Assembly (NCBI GenBank): GCA_033296885.1
Contig: MU863947.1
Coordinates: 1-64,000, forward strand
Direction of reading: 5' to 3'
Length of the DNA: 64,000 bases
From: Triangularia verruculosa
Taxonomy: Eukaryota; Ascomycota; Sordariomycetes; Sordariales; Podosporaceae
Under the pieces are notes generated by a model. That model was not told the origin of the DNA. It searched no databases and saw nothing but the letters and a program-made list of their open reading frames with translations. Of the stretch, positions 22,801 to 35,231 are shown one piece after another (within the stretch, counting starts at the first letter, position 1; each line of letters begins with the position of its first letter). A program made the translations under genes and the position numbers.

Positions 22801-25615
22801 CCAGTAGCACAGAAGACCCCGATTTCACACGTTATAGGATTACCATCGCCATGGCCATGAGGTTGTGGCCTGGCCGCTGCCGACCAGCTGGCTTCGCCTC
22901 GGGCTTGCATGAGCCTGCCTTACCGAGGATACAGAATATTCGAATGCGCAGCGGGCACGACTGCCGCCCCCAGATGAGCCACTGTATAGGCGCTTGCGCG
23001 AAGATCACAGAGGAGGATGTCAAGAACATCGCTTATGGCGGCACCACCACCACGAGACGCAGAGAAGATTATCCGCCCTTGGCCCGCCTCCACATGTGTT
23101 CTGCTAAGGAGGTCACTCCCGGGGCGGCCATTTATCCTCGACGACTTCTGGGGTAGTGTGCTTGGTTGCAGTAGGTGTGTGTTGCAGTAGAGATGTCCTC
23201 TTTCTTGGTGGCTTCTGCCTCCCACACCCCCCAACCTCCGTCCCGGGCGAGCATCCCGTTTTCTGGCGGCTAGGAGAGCGTTATAGCAGGCCTCTGCTAT
23301 CTGGGCAGGGACCGGCGAGTGTCGGCCAAATTGATGGACTTTTGGCTGATTTCAACGTGGCATATTAGGCTGCTCGCCTCTGCCTGCCGCGCCGATCGCC
23401 CTATGGTCTGTCATGTCTGCACGGCGCCAAGGCGCGTTCCGATGCCTCGTTTCTCTCTCGTGCATATGCAATCCACGAAGTTTGAGAGCCGGGATCGCGA
23501 GGAAGCCGTGGGCGACACTGGCTTTCTGCTTGGGTCAAGAGTGCAACATTGGCTGGGGACCTAACGCATCTGTGCGGAGCTTGATACCAGAAGCGACTCG
23601 GAGGATATGCGTCGGCCCATGGTCGTCTCCATGCCATATTTTCAGATCGCGCAAGGTGCCGCTGTGGAGCACCAGATTCAATCGGTCCGGCTTTGCGGGC
23701 CGGTTAGGCCAGTACCACCGGAAGGACGCCAAGTCTCTCGAGCAACTCAGTCTGGATGGGTACCTAGGTTGTTACACGATAGGGCTCATCATCGTTGACG
23801 CCTGTCCCTCCCTCACTCTGTATTGTCAAACCTCATGCTATCTCGCCGCAAATACAGCCGCTCATGATTCTCTCCTCCCCTCAACCTGGAAACCAGATCG
23901 CCAGCTTTTCAGAAACGTGCACATTTCCTCGACACGTCAGCGTTGCAGATGCAGCTGGGCGGGCTGGACTGAAGACATGGCTTCAGGACTGCACATCCGG
24001 GGGAAGCGTACCTATGTCTCGGCTGAGTCGCCCTTTTGTTCCGACGGACAAAGGGCAGGGACCAATGCCTGGATGTTCAACGCCGCGAAATCATTTCCCT
24101 CTTGCTCCATGTCTTCTTGACCAGGCTTGCTCTACGGTGGAACCGGAACTGAACTCCTCGGTGTGAACACCTGGCCATATCTAGCCATATCATGGACGGT
24201 GTAGCCGCGCTGCTCTGCTTAAAGAACCGGACCGGTCACGTTGGAAGCTGACTGGTAAAGGACGTTGCTCACAGCTCCATGCTTGGCGTTTTGAAGGAAG
24301 CCGGTATGCCGTGGGGACGACTGCTGTGGCTGTTGATCGGGTAGGCATTACTTCTGCTGAGGGAAATACTGGCACCTCCGACATGCTACGATGTCGAATG
24401 AAGGTACCCCATGGTTATTCAATCTGATAGTGCCTATATGGCACTCGCCTGATGCATTTGCGAGATCCCACCACTCGTCAAAGAGGCGAGCTGTCAAACC
24501 ACGCCCCATGCATTCAGTGTTGTCTTTGGTGCCGCTTTTCAGTGGGTAATGTATTCGTCAACCATGCAAGCCCATGCCTCTGCTGTTGACTACCGATGCC
24601 CATCCCATCAAAACATCATCCTGAAGGCACATGCCCACTGGCGCCAGTCTCATGTCATTTTGGCAGCCCAGCCAACCGACCAGCCGACCGATAACAATCT
24701 CATGCCAGCAACAGCCTTTCCTTCTCACCATCGCTGCCAAATGGTTGTGAACCTTAACAAGACCTATAGGAAAGTGATAGCCTCAGGTTAAGAAGCACTG
24801 ATTTTTAGCCTTGTGCACATGAAAGTGTCTGTATGCCAGGGCTTGAACGAGTCATAATCGGGGCGTCTTAGCCTGGAGTCTTCCATCTTGGAGTCGATGT
24901 GTGGTATCATTTCATTCAAGCCATAGTAGACAACTCGTTTGCGTGGTGTTTCGCTTCTCTCGGCGAGCGTTGTGTCTATTTCCTGACATCTAATTAGCTA
25001 ATTGACATCGCTCCTACTCCAATGTACGAGATCAACGCTAGTTATGGGTTGCAATATAGGCCTCGTCCCCCAGCCTCATCTTGACAACTATGTGAAGAAG
25101 CGGGCTTCGATGCGGGAAGATGTAGAAAGGGTTGAAGTGAACAATACGAAAGGGTCGTCGTTGTTGGTTGGCGTCGGCACTTTGCAGCGCAATTCTCAAT
25201 CGGGAGCTTCGAGAGATTTGATTGGCCAAATCCTTTCTGGGCGTTTTCCAGATGGGCCGGGGCGAGCTGCGGCGCCTTTATGAATTGTCCGTCCAAAGCC
25301 GAGCGCGGGGTGACGCCACTTTGGATTTCAAGACCAGCTCAATGTGCACGTCAACCTTCCAAAGTTGACAAATCCATACTCGAGCACTACTTCGACTTGA
25401 CGCCGCCTAGCCATCTGTTAGATCAGTCTCCGTGAGCAATAACAGTAACCTGGGACGCAGACCGTCCCAGAACCGTCGTCCTGGATTCATCATCGTCAAG
25501 TAATCGCGTGTCTGACAAGCTGGCGGGTGTCTTGTGGTCAAAACCAGCAGCTCCATCGCAGGAGACTGCTTCCTCTTCTAAATCTCCGTCTCCAAGCCCT
25601 TCTACATCTGACGCA
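19856..25615. other. Large gene-free region (5.8 kb)
   Basis: I find no protein gene here. ORFs up to 235 codons occur (for example 23413-24120 on plus) but they overlap other open frames, lack recognisable domains and have the composition of translated non-coding DNA. The left part is the leader and promoter of the Zn2Cys6 gene; the extreme right belongs to MIX23. An unannotated non-coding RNA or a long regulatory region is possible. Confidence 0.5.
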
Positions 25616-26250
25616 ATGGCACAACCGTCTTCGCTACCGCCACTTAGCCCACAGTTTTGCTTCTCGACCACCACCCTTCGAGGTAAGAGGAAAGCTTCAC
25701 TGTGGGGAGACTGAGCATTAGCTGACTTTGGGCCCAAGATTTTCTTCGATTGTCGAGAGGCTCAATTGATGACACAATCACACAGAATCTCAATGCACTA
25801 GCAACCCCATCCAGGGCAGGGTTTGACCCAACGTCAACAGCTCGCCTGGGTCCCCGGCCAGCCCCACGACAGATAGAGGCAAAGTCGTGTCAAGCCTTCA
25901 AAGACCAGGTTTTATTCCCATCGTGGCAGTCTCGCTCCGACGTTTTGAGCTACTGCACATTAGTGGCTACGAGCCCCGACCCCGATGATCCCGAAGCAGC
26001 CCTGAGAGAGGCTGAAAAAGAGAAGGACCAGGAGCGCGTAGTGGATGAGAGGCTTGATCCATACTCGGGACGTTTTTTCCCGCGAGAGGCCCGTACGGAG
26101 CAGCTTGCAATCATTCTTCGGCAGGAGATGGGCGTTGAAAATATTGTTCGGGCAAGGACCTGGGGTATTGTGAAGGAGAGATGTGGTGATGCTGAGAATA
26201 GCTGGGAAGATGCTCTGGCTCGTTGGCGGAAGCTACACATGACTTCCTAG
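25616..26250 (+). CDS. MIX23 / Cid2 (caffeine-induced death protein 2) family protein
   Basis: 192 residues; exons 25616-25682 and 25739-26250 (56 nt intron, GTAAGA donor, GCTGAC branch, AAG acceptor). The family is called Cid2 in fission yeast, Mix23 in budding yeast and CCDC58 in humans, and is linked to the mitochondrial intermembrane space and protein import. I recognise it from DDTITQNLNAL near residue 35, CQAFKDQVLFPSWQSRSDVL with YC in the middle, ERVVDERLDPYSGRFFPRE (fungal), and ENIVRARTWGIVKERC near the end. Four cysteines (in PQFC, SCQAF, LSYC and KERC) match the four seen in human CCDC58. The splice builds TLRDFLRLSRG, which matches the family. An upstream in-frame GTG (25508) is not a start; the first ATG gives the right length. 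Confidence 0.85.
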
Positions 26251-27002
26251 CATTAACAGGCTGATAAAGGGTATAGATGGAATACCCCAGGGTGTAAGAT
26301 ATAAGCAGGAATGCCCAAAAGTGTTGTGGCTGTATGAGTATTTAGAACTAGCAGAATAAAAAACCACCTCTTGCTAATTCTCTTGATGTCCCGCTAGTCG
26401 AGCAGTTGGGATAATTAGACTAGCTGCCAGTCAGGTGCGCCAAGGACGGGAGCTCTGGCTGGTGAGCTTTGGAGCTCCCGGGTGGCTACCGAGGGGCCCG
26501 AGTCCGGGGGTAAATCATTAGGCATAGTGGGGTCTGAACGAAACTCGCCCTGATTGCTCAACCAGCCAAGCAGCCCACATTGACTGTCCGCCGCATTGTC
26601 AACACCACCAGCATCCCGCAGACCGCACGATCTTTGTCGTTCCAAAACACAACGACGACTGCTGACAAGAGACCGGTTCCCATCCTGGTCACGTCCTGCA
26701 GGAACTCTCATTCGGAGCTGCCCTCACTGTCGGTTTGACCCCACCAACTGCTCCCCTGGCGCACTAACTGGACATCTGACATTTGGCATACGCAGTTTGC
26801 ATCACTCGGCCGGTGCACTTTCGCTACTCTCTCTCCGCCATTGTCGCACACATCACCCAATTAAGCCTCGCTAGGGCCTAGGACGGCACCCGTATCGTCC
26901 TCCACAGGCAACAGGCGTAGCCAACGCTACCTCCGCTGCCCTCCCCATCCCGAGCGATTCCCGACCGGCTTCCTACCGTACCCAACCCCGCAATCTGTCC
27001 CG
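26251..27002. other. Intergenic region between MIX23 and NAA15
   Basis: AATAAA at 26355-26360 is a likely poly(A) signal for MIX23. GGGAGCTC (26448) and GAGCTCCC (26472) make an 8-bp inverted repeat with a 16-nt loop. The rest is C-rich promoter/leader of NAA15. No gene is seen. Confidence 0.5.
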
Positions 27003-29324
27003 ATGCCGCAAATACTCAGTACGAAAGAGGCCAACCTCTTTCGCCAGGTCATTCGCGACTATGAGGAGAAGCGATACAGAGCTGGCCTTAAGGCGGCCGA
27101 GCAGATTCTGAAGAGAAACCCGAAGCATGGCGACACCATGTCGATGAAGGCCTTGATCATGAATGCACAGGGCAAGACAGAAGAAGCCTTTAACCTGGCC
27201 AAGGAGGCGCTCAAGGTTGACTTCAAGTCTCATATCTGTTGGCATGTCTATGGTATCCTCTACCGCACCAACAAGAACTTTGAGGAGGCCATCAAGGCCT
27301 ACAAGACTGCCCTCAGGCTCGAGCCTGAGTCTCAGCAGATCCAACGTGACCTGGCCATCCTCCAGGTTCAAACGCGCGACTACGAGGGATACGTTCAGAG
27401 CAGGTTTGCGATGCTTAAGGCGCGGCCGCAGCTGCGCCAGAACTGGACCGCGCTAGCTATCGCCTATCATCTCGAGGGCAACCTTCAAGAGGCCGAAAGG
27501 ATTCTGACCACTTATGAGAAGTCAGTTACTGTCGCTCCCGCGAAGACCGACCTCGAGAATTCCGAAGCGCTCCTATACAAGAACACTATCATTGCTGAGC
27601 AAGGCGAGATAGAGCGTGCCCTGGAGCACTTGGAACAAGACTGTAAGAAGTGCCTAGACAGGTTGGCCGTTATGGAGCTCCGCGCCCGTTATCTTGCCGA
27701 GCTGGGCCGGAAAGAGGAGGCAGCTACAGCATACCGGGCACTGATTGACCGAAACTCGGACCACCCCGACTATTACAAGCGCTTGGTTGAAGTGTTGGGT
27801 CTGACTGCCGCTGACGAGGCTGCGAAGAAGGCCATCTTTGATGAATATGCTGCCAAATATCCCCGCTCTGATGCTGCTCGTCGTTTGCCCTTGGACTTCT
27901 TGACAGGTATTTCGCATCTATGTTCGGCATTGTCGATATAGAAAATGTTTCTGACTCTTTCAACATAGGCGACCAGTTTCGAGGTGCTGCCAAAGCATAC
28001 ATTACCCTCATGTTCAACAAGGGCGTGCCGTCAACCTTTGCCAATCTCAAACACCTGTACTCTGATTCGTACAAGAAAGACACTCTGCCTGTTCTGGCTG
28101 AAGAGTACCTCAAGGAGCGCAAGGACTCGGACGCGCAGGCCAGCAGTGACAGCTCTAAAGGTGAAGGGGCTGCTCTCTTCTTCCTTGCCCAACATTACAA
28201 CTACCACATGAGCCGCGACCTTACTAAGGCTCTCGAATATGTTGAGAAGGCCATCGAGTTGGATCCCAAGAGCGTCGACTTTCAGATGACGAAGGCGAGG
28301 ATCTTCAAGCACGAGGGTGACATCGCGAAAGCTGCTGAAGCCATGGACCAGGCTCGCCTGCTTGATACAAAAGACCGCTACATCAACACCAAGGCCGCCA
28401 AATACCAGCTGAGGAACAATGAGAACGAAAAGGCCCTCAACACGCTTGGACTTTTCACCAGGGCCGAGACTGTTGGTGGCCCCTTGGCCGATTTGATCGA
28501 TATGCAAGCCATGTGGTTTCTGACCGAGGACGGCGAGGCGTGGCAGCGACGTGGTAATGTTGCTCTCGCTCTGAAGCGCTACCACACTGTATTCAATATC
28601 TTTGATATCTGGCAGGAGGATCAGTTTGACTTTCACAGTTTCTCGCTTCGGAAGGGCCAAATTCGTGCGTACATTGACATGATTCGCTGGGAGGACAAGC
28701 TTCGCGAGCACCCGTTCTACTTCCGGGCCGCTTTAGATGCTGTCAACCTTTATCTCACGATGCACGACAAACCAGAAGGTATCAACGGCACCAACGGTGC
28801 CGAGGGTCACGGTGCCAACGGAGAAGATGCTGCCGAGAAGAAGAAGGCGGCGAAGAAGGCACGGAAGGAGGCTCAGAAGCTTGAGAAGGAAGCTGCTGAA
28901 CGGGCTGCCAAGCAGAATCCCAACAAGGCGCAGAAGGACAAAGAAGAGGACGTGAAGAAGAAGGACGATGATCCCAATGGGTTGAAGCTGGCGGCTACCA
29001 AGGATCCCCTTGGAGATGCCATGAAGTTTTTGGAGCCGCTTCTCCAGTTCAGCCCCAAGAATATTGAGGGCCAGATTGCGGGCTTTGAAGTCTACATTCG
29101 TAGGAGTGAGTTTGTGCCCACTTTTCATTACAATACCATATTGCTAACGCGGCGTACTAGAAAAATACGTGCTTGCTGCCAAGTGTCTTAAGGCGGCTCA
29201 AGCTCTTGACAAGACTCACCCCAAGGTTCAGGAGCAGGCAGAGACTCTGCAAAAAACGATTGGCAAAGTCCTAGGGTCACTGCCCTCGAAGGTCCAGGAA
29301 GTGCTGAAGGCAGAGCTCGCCTGA
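27003..29324 (+). CDS. NAT1: NatA N-terminal acetyltransferase auxiliary subunit (NAA15/Nat1)
   Basis: 734 residues; exons 27003-27906, 27969-29105 and 29161-29324 (introns 62 and 55 nt). This is the TPR-solenoid subunit that anchors the catalytic subunit NAA10 to the ribosome for co-translational N-terminal acetylation. The start LSTKEANLFRQVIRDYEEK and the TPR repeats (about residues 10-400) are typical, for instance HICWHVYGILYRTNKNFEEA and ALEYVEKAIELDP. A Lys/Glu-rich linker (about residues 590-650; KKKAAKKARKEAQ) separates them from the C-terminal helical part (DPLGDAMKFLEPLLQFSP). Exon 3 completes the protein after RRKKYVLAAKCLKAAQ. The linker is probably a nuclear-type or ribosome-contact basic segment. 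AATAAA at 29384 follows 60 nt after the stop. The catalytic partner is not in the window. Confidence 0.93.
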
Positions 29325-30359
29325 AACTGTAGCAACGCCAACTATCTGAACATAGGTTGCCGTCAACAGGAGACATGTTCATGAATAAAACTGTGGAAAA
29401 GTAGCGGTGGGCGTTGATGCGGGGCCGGGTGTTGGTCTTTCTTCAGGGTTCGGTCATGGCAGGTCAACGGGAAAAAAAAAAGCGACATTGTGCATATGCA
29501 GTATTATTGTCTGTAGATGGTGCTGGGCTGGGTTCGATACTTACATGGAGACAAATTTCTCAGTTCGACTCTGTAATCCTGCCTATGTCATAACCCAAGG
29601 TCAACTCTATCCGTGGGATATATACATATACGCCTCACATGCCCTTTGACTGGGCCTGAGCGCGTTACGAGAACCTTAGCCTAGATAGGTATTTGCTGTG
29701 TATAACACAGGACTGCCCCTCCCCTGCTGCGAATGGTTTTTTCCTCTCCTGTGACAGGCCCAACGCTTTCTGAAAGCAGTCACATCTTACGGAGAACGGG
29801 GAAGGATTCAGTGTGTTGGTGGAAATATCAAGTCTGGTGAATTTTGGCGCCACGGTTGCGGTTTAGCAACATAGGGTCGCTAAAGGGCGCTCTGGGCCAA
29901 TCTCCGAGGTTCCCGATTTTGGTTGTGATGGAACCCTCGCATCCTGAGCCCAGGGGTGTTTGACTGCAAGAGTGCAAGTCGATTAAACCCACCACAGGTC
30001 CGCTTTGTATGCCCGGGGTTCCCTATGTCCAGTACTAGGCTCTCTTTATTCTTCAAGGCGTGTCTTGTTGTCGGAGTTGTTTGAACCTGCTGGATGAGCG
30101 CCACACCTTCTACAACAACTGGTTTCTGTTTGTTTGGTTGTTGCAGAAAAGAATAATCAGCCTATTTCCTACTTATATTTTTTTTCTCTTTCTCTGTCGT
30201 TTACTGTTCCCTCGTTACACTGTTCTGCCGTCAGTTGCGCTTGCTTGCATTTTTTTGGGACAGGGAAATCACGCGCATCCGAACCGCCGTCTTTGATAGA
30301 GCAAAAGCGAGAGTTGCATCTTTATTTTTCCATCGTGAAACAGGCGCGAATCGACAACA
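29325..30359. other. Intergenic region, no gene seen
   Basis: It holds the 3' UTR of NAA15 and the promoter/leader of the lipid kinase. A T-rich tract (about 30170-30260) precedes the kinase start. No ORF is credible. Confidence 0.5.
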
Positions 30360-32179
30360 ATGGAACAAGACGCGACGGCGGGCTCAGCCGAGACGGTACG
30401 GCCAAAGGCTGTCAAGAAGGAGCCGAACAACGCTCTCGATCTCTCAACCGGAGTTACACTCACTCTTGGAGCCGATTCGCTACTCATACCGGGTAGGCCA
30501 ACCGCTGCTCAGGTATCAACTTGTGCTGGAGCTTGAGAACTGACGCCGGCGTAGAACAGCTTGTAACCAAACCAAACCGATCATGTTTCTGTTTTCCCAG
30601 CATAGGTACAGGTGAAGAGAGAGTTTCGACAGCGAAGCAGGCACGTGCTGACCGAGCCTTGCAGGTGCAACAAATGGCACACCAAGCAGCATTCCTTATT
30701 ACAATATCCTGTGGGCCCAGATCTCGGACGACCGTAGTTGGCTCGTCCTGGACTACGCCCACGAGGATAGCCCGCATCACTTAGTGGTTCGCAGCCTCAA
30801 GTTTGCCATCCCGGCCCAGACGGCAGAGCAAACAGACGACCAGGTGGCCAAGTGGATCGAGCGGCTCTTGGACCGCTCTTATGGCGCCGCCGCTCGCCGG
30901 AAGCGTGCCTGGGTCCTGGTCAACCCTCATGCTGGTCCTGGAGGGGCCGACAAGATCTGGGAGAAGCAGGTCAAGCCGATTTTCGAGGCGGCACGCATGC
31001 CGATGACGATTGTTCGGACGACGTACTCGGGCGAGGCGGTGGATTTGGCCCAGGTTTTGGACATTGACAATTACGACATCGCCATTCCATGTTCCGGTGA
31101 TGGGTTGCCGCATGAGGTCTTCAACGGCCTCGCGAAGCGGCCGGATGCCCGCCGGGCGTTGTCCAAGATCGCCGTGTGCCATATCCCTTGCGGTTCCGGA
31201 AACGCCATGAGCTGTAACCTCTACGGCACTCACCGGCCAACCCTGGCGGCGCTGGCCATCATCAAGGGGGTTCCCACCCGGTTGGACTTGGTCAGCATCA
31301 CGCAGGGCGAGGAGCGATTTGTCAGTTTCCTCAGCCAGGCCCTGGGCGTGATAGCCGATCTGGACCTGGGAACCGAGCACCTGCGGTGGATGGGAGCCGC
31401 CCGGTTTACTGTTGGCTTCCTTGCGCTGGTCCTGCAGAAGAAGACATACCCCTGTGACATTGCGGTCAAGGTTGAAATTGAACACAAGGAAAATGTCAAG
31501 AAGCATTACCGGGAGCATGTGGCAAATTGCAATACCGATAGTGAGCAGTCAAAGGCCTGTGATGAGACAGATGCGGACGGTTGTGCCGTGACATCATCTT
31601 CCCCATCCCTGGGTCCCACAGGTGAGGGTGATGGGCCTGGGCTCCCGCCATTGAAGTATGGTACCGTCATGGATAAGCTCCCTGAAGGATGGGAACTCGT
31701 CCCCTATGAAAAGTTGGGCAGCTTCTACTGCGGAAATGTGAGTCTTGAACCTCCCGGACATCCTCATCATTTGGATTCATATCGATCTGACCATGACCGT
31801 GTGATAGATGGCATACATGGCACCTGATGCCAACTTCTTCTCTGCCGCCCTTGCTAACGACGGGCTCATGGACTTGATCATCACTCAGGGCGACGTGAAC
31901 CCCCTCAAGTCGATTGGCCTGCAGCTAGCAGTCGATTCGGGCGAGTTCTTTGACAGTCCTCTGGTCACATATCGCAAGATTTCTGCATACCGACTTATCC
32001 CGCGCAATGCTGGAAAGGGTGGTCACCTGAGCATCGATGGCGAGGCGAGGCCATTCGAGCCATTCCAGGCCGAGATTCATCAAGGCCTGGGCTTGACACT
32101 GTCCAAGAATGGCTGCTTCGAAGCTCCTGGGCCCCTCGGCTGGGATAAGGTTACGACTACTGAAAGGTTGATGGCATAG
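30360..32179 (+). CDS. Sphingoid long-chain-base kinase
   Basis: 542 residues; exons 30360-30492, 30555-30605, 30665-31737 and 31808-32179 (introns 62, 59 and 70 nt). The enzyme phosphorylates sphingoid bases (sphingosine, dihydrosphingosine, phytosphingosine) using ATP. The diacylglycerol-kinase-type catalytic domain begins at KRAWVLVNPHAGPGGADKIW (about residue 140) and holds the catalytic loop IPCSGDGLPHEVFNGLAKR and the substrate segment CGSGNAMSCNLYG. The C-terminal half has KLPEGWELVPYEKLGSFYCG, joined across intron 3 to NMAYMAPDANFFSAAL, and the end segment FQAEIHQGLGL. Exon 2 is only 51 nt; it gives a short insert with little conservation, so exon 1-2 joins are slightly less certain than the rest. 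Probably peripheral on ER/Golgi membranes. Confidence 0.92.
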
Positions 32180-32502
32180 TGGCCCGTTGTTTTGTTATTG
32201 GCTTCCGTTATTTCCGTCAGTGTTTTCAGTCTGAGAGGAGGGATAGAGCTGGAGCGGTGGTGAGCGATATATACCCAGAAAGGTCGGAAGGCAGCGAATA
32301 AGCGAGCGAAGTCATGGGAAGGCATTAAGCAGTATTTGTCTTCACTTGGGCATTGGGTATGGTGCATTTTTCAACTCAGAACATTGCTTTTTCTTTACAT
32401 GTTCTAGAATTAGATGCAAGCATTCCTTGCAGTACTTGAATAGGGAGAATCAACAAGCTGGAAACATGCCTGCACTGCATCGAAATCAAAACGTCGATTA
32501 AC
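32180..32502. other. Short convergent intergenic region
   Basis: It lies between the lipid kinase and RRP1, which point at each other. Only 3' UTR sequence is seen. Confidence 0.5.
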
Positions 32503-33398
32503 TTAATCGTCAAACCCATCCCAATCCTCTCCGTTGCCGCCATTAGACACCTCTTGTTGCTCTTCTGCAGGTTTGCGGTTACCTGGGAGACGCTCATCCT
32601 CGAGAGAATCCTTCGACCTAATGCGCACAGCCGGTCTAGTTGTGGCCTGCTCCAAAGCGTCCACCTGATCGATGATGCGCCGGAGAATCTTGCTCGCCTC
32701 GACGTCGTCTGCCTCCAACAGCCCAACCTTTTCGGCCTCGTCTACCCAGATATCCAACACATGCAACCTCAACCCGACGGGTATCGTTTGAGGCACCAGC
32801 TCTTCCTTTTCTGTACCTTGCTCTACCCGCGCCTCGTCCTCGAGGGCAAAGGGCCACTCGTTCAGCAAGTCAAGAATGTTGTCCACCCTTTGCGTATCCC
32901 AAACCGTCTCGTTCCCGCTCTTCTTCTTCTTCCCTTGCTCGCCCTTCTTCATCCACTTGAACCCGCTGGCAACCACCCGTCTGACCAGCAGCAAGAACTT
33001 CTCCATGCGTAGCACGTCGATGCTTGTCCATTCGCGTGCCATGGTCGCCCAGAAGCCGCGCAGCCAAGGAACAACAGCGTGGCGAGGGAGCACATTGATC
33101 AGGTCTGCAAGCTCGGCGCAGAGGGTCTGTTGCGGAATCGCGCGATCGCACATCCAGAGGGCGAAATAGAGGCCCTTCCAGAGCTTGAGAATGTCGAGGG
33201 TGGTGAGTGACGAGGAGATCTGGCGAGAGGAGAGGAAAGTGTGCAGGGAGGCAAGGGCAGACGTCCTGATTTTTCGGTCTGTACTGGGCCGTCAGTAAGT
33301 TGTTTATCAATGCTTGCCAACTGCTATTTAGGGTGGCTTTGCGTACCACTAGAAGCCAAGTTCTTGATGAACGGCATGCTCCTTTCCTGCGACGCCAT
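32503..33398 (-). CDS. RRP1: Ribosomal RNA-processing protein 1 (RRP1/Nop52)
   Basis: 275 residues; minus-strand exons 33398-33347 and 33278-32503 (68 nt intron with GTACGC donor and TACAG acceptor). RRP1 is a nucleolar protein needed for 60S subunit assembly and processing of 27S pre-rRNA. The conserved Nop52 domain fills the N-terminal 200 residues: MPFIKNLASSDRKIRTSAL, LDILKLWKGLYFALWMCDR, VPWLRGFWATMAREWTSIDV and MEKFLLLVRRVVASGFKWM. The C-terminal part is shorter than in vertebrate Nop52 and acidic (NGGNGEDWDGFDD at the end), as in yeast RRP1. The splice restores the SDRKIR motif, so the start exon is well supported. Confidence 0.93.
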
Positions 33399-35231
33399 TT
33401 TCGAAGAAAGGTTGAGGAATTGACCAACACAGTCAGTGGTCTGTTTGATTGTGTTATCGGGTAACTTATTGATGGAGAGCACAAATCAAAATCAGGGTAG
33501 TCTGTTGAAAGGCAGGGATTGTTTCGCTGGGTTGGAGGAGGCTGCAGCGACAGCAACAGACTCGATAATTAGTGGATGTTTGGATGGACGAAATCTTGTC
33601 CGCCCGGCAGAAAATATCCTCCCCACCTGGAGCGCTATCAGCCGCACAAGGCGGCCAGCAGCAATGCGCTCGACTTCTGATTGGTAGCCTTATGGCAGCC
33701 CAGCTTTCCCCCGCTCAGTTGCTTTTTTGGGGGTCTGGTGACGCCACTGAAAGCCGATGTGGCTGGCATTGGAACCGGTACCGATTCAACTACATAAACA
33801 TAAATAAAACTGAGCCGGCAATGGACTACACTACAACCTTGATGAAAAGTTTGACCAAAAGCAACTCAATTCATATCGTTGTAGTCTTGGAGAGAGGGGA
33901 ATTCTTATCTCGGCAAAACGGCCTATCATCCTGTCGTAGCAGCGGTAAACCCCTTTACCTTATCTGGCAGGCAATCACATCACCAGACAATTTGCGCCTG
34001 AACTCCGAGTCTCGACCGCAACATGCTCTGCAGTACGTATCATTCTGCTGTTTTCTCCACTCACCCATATGTCGTCTAATCCAGAGGGATTAGCATGAGG
34101 TAAAAGTCCTTTGCCTCATTTGTCGGATAATACCCAGCCCCTGCAGGAGGTCATTCTTGACAATGCTCTGCAACAAGTCTACATAAATAGCGCCATGAGC
34201 ACAAAAAGCCGAGAGCTGTCACCATCCCGGTCTAGGATGACCCCTTATCCGATCTTTACCGCCTGTTTGTCTCCAAGCCGGGCACCAAGCTAGTACTGCG
34301 GTACTTCGGTTCTTCTCCTTCTCCAGCTCCTCCACACTCTCACAAGAGCCGATAGCTGGAGAAAGTGAGACTGGGCAGGAAAGATGATCCCCCTTGCAGC
34401 AGCCTAGCATGGAAGATACAGAGGACACTAGACCTAACATAGAAGGAAGCTAACCCGCGGCTAGCCGTCAAGGGTAGCGTCTGGATGGAGCTTGGAACCT
34501 GGCATGGAAGTTTCAAGACGTCTCGTGGCTTCTCTTATCACGTAATTTGATGTCAACTTTGACCGTCAGTCCTGTTGAGAGAGGGCTCGAACACAAACCG
34601 GTGGAAACTAGGTGGACGATTTGCTCGTCATGTGGTGTCATCTACGGCGAGCTGTTGAAGGAGAACGGTCCACCGGTTACCATGATCATAGGCCGATGAC
34701 CAAGGTTGCGCCGTCATTTGTATTTTGACAGTTGCCTCGGCGGGCTCGGTCGTTTTGCCGGCTTCACATGCACCTTGACGGCTTTGCAAACTGCTGGAGA
34801 AGCTACAAAGAAGCTTCCGCACCCACACCGTCCCGGCCGCTGATCGTTTTACTTTTCCCCAGATTCTTGTTGAACCGTTCCTATCTTCTCCAATTGCGCT
34901 TATTGCCGTGCCAATACGAGGCCCCTCTCCCCCAACGTTTCGACAGACGTTACACACAGACCTGCATCTACATCCACTAAAGTAGGCTCGCAAGTGCCTG
35001 ATAACAACGGCCAATCGAACGACGGTGGTGCATGAATCGCACTGTCACCCTGTTCCGATCAGACGGAAGAAGCAAAGTGGCTGCATCACAAGCGAGCAAG
35101 GAACAGAGATCCTGACCGTCCGCTGTCGGGCAATTGGACTACGGGCTGTGCCGCCGATTCCTACCACGTAAAACCTGCTGCCGCACCGTCACCGGTACCA
35201 CCGCAAGCCACCACCCCTCCAACCGTTCAAA
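33399..35231. other. Divergent intergenic region of 1.8 kb
   Basis: It separates RRP1 and aspartate aminotransferase, which are transcribed away from each other, so it holds both promoters. Two hairpin-forming inverted repeats stand side by side at 34076-34119 (listed separately). TCTCCAGCT (about 34318) and AGCTGGAGA (about 34355) form a further spaced inverted repeat. No gene is seen. Confidence 0.5.
34076..34119. repeat. Two adjacent perfect/near-perfect hairpins
   Basis: The first is CTAATCC-AGAG-GGATTAG (34076-34093), a 7-bp stem with a 4-nt loop. The second follows one base later: ATGAGG (34095-34100) pairs with CCTCAT (34114-34119), with an inner AAAG/CTTT extension interrupted by a T/G wobble. 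They lie in the middle of the divergent intergenic region. Role unknown. Confidence 0.6.

Noticed and set aside
23413..24120. 235-codon plus ORF in the gene-free region
   Set aside because: Overlaps another open plus frame, no domain or conserved pattern, composition of translated non-coding DNA.
25508..25615. Upstream extension of the MIX23 protein
   Set aside because: The frame is open but starts at GTG; the first ATG at 25616 gives the expected family length.
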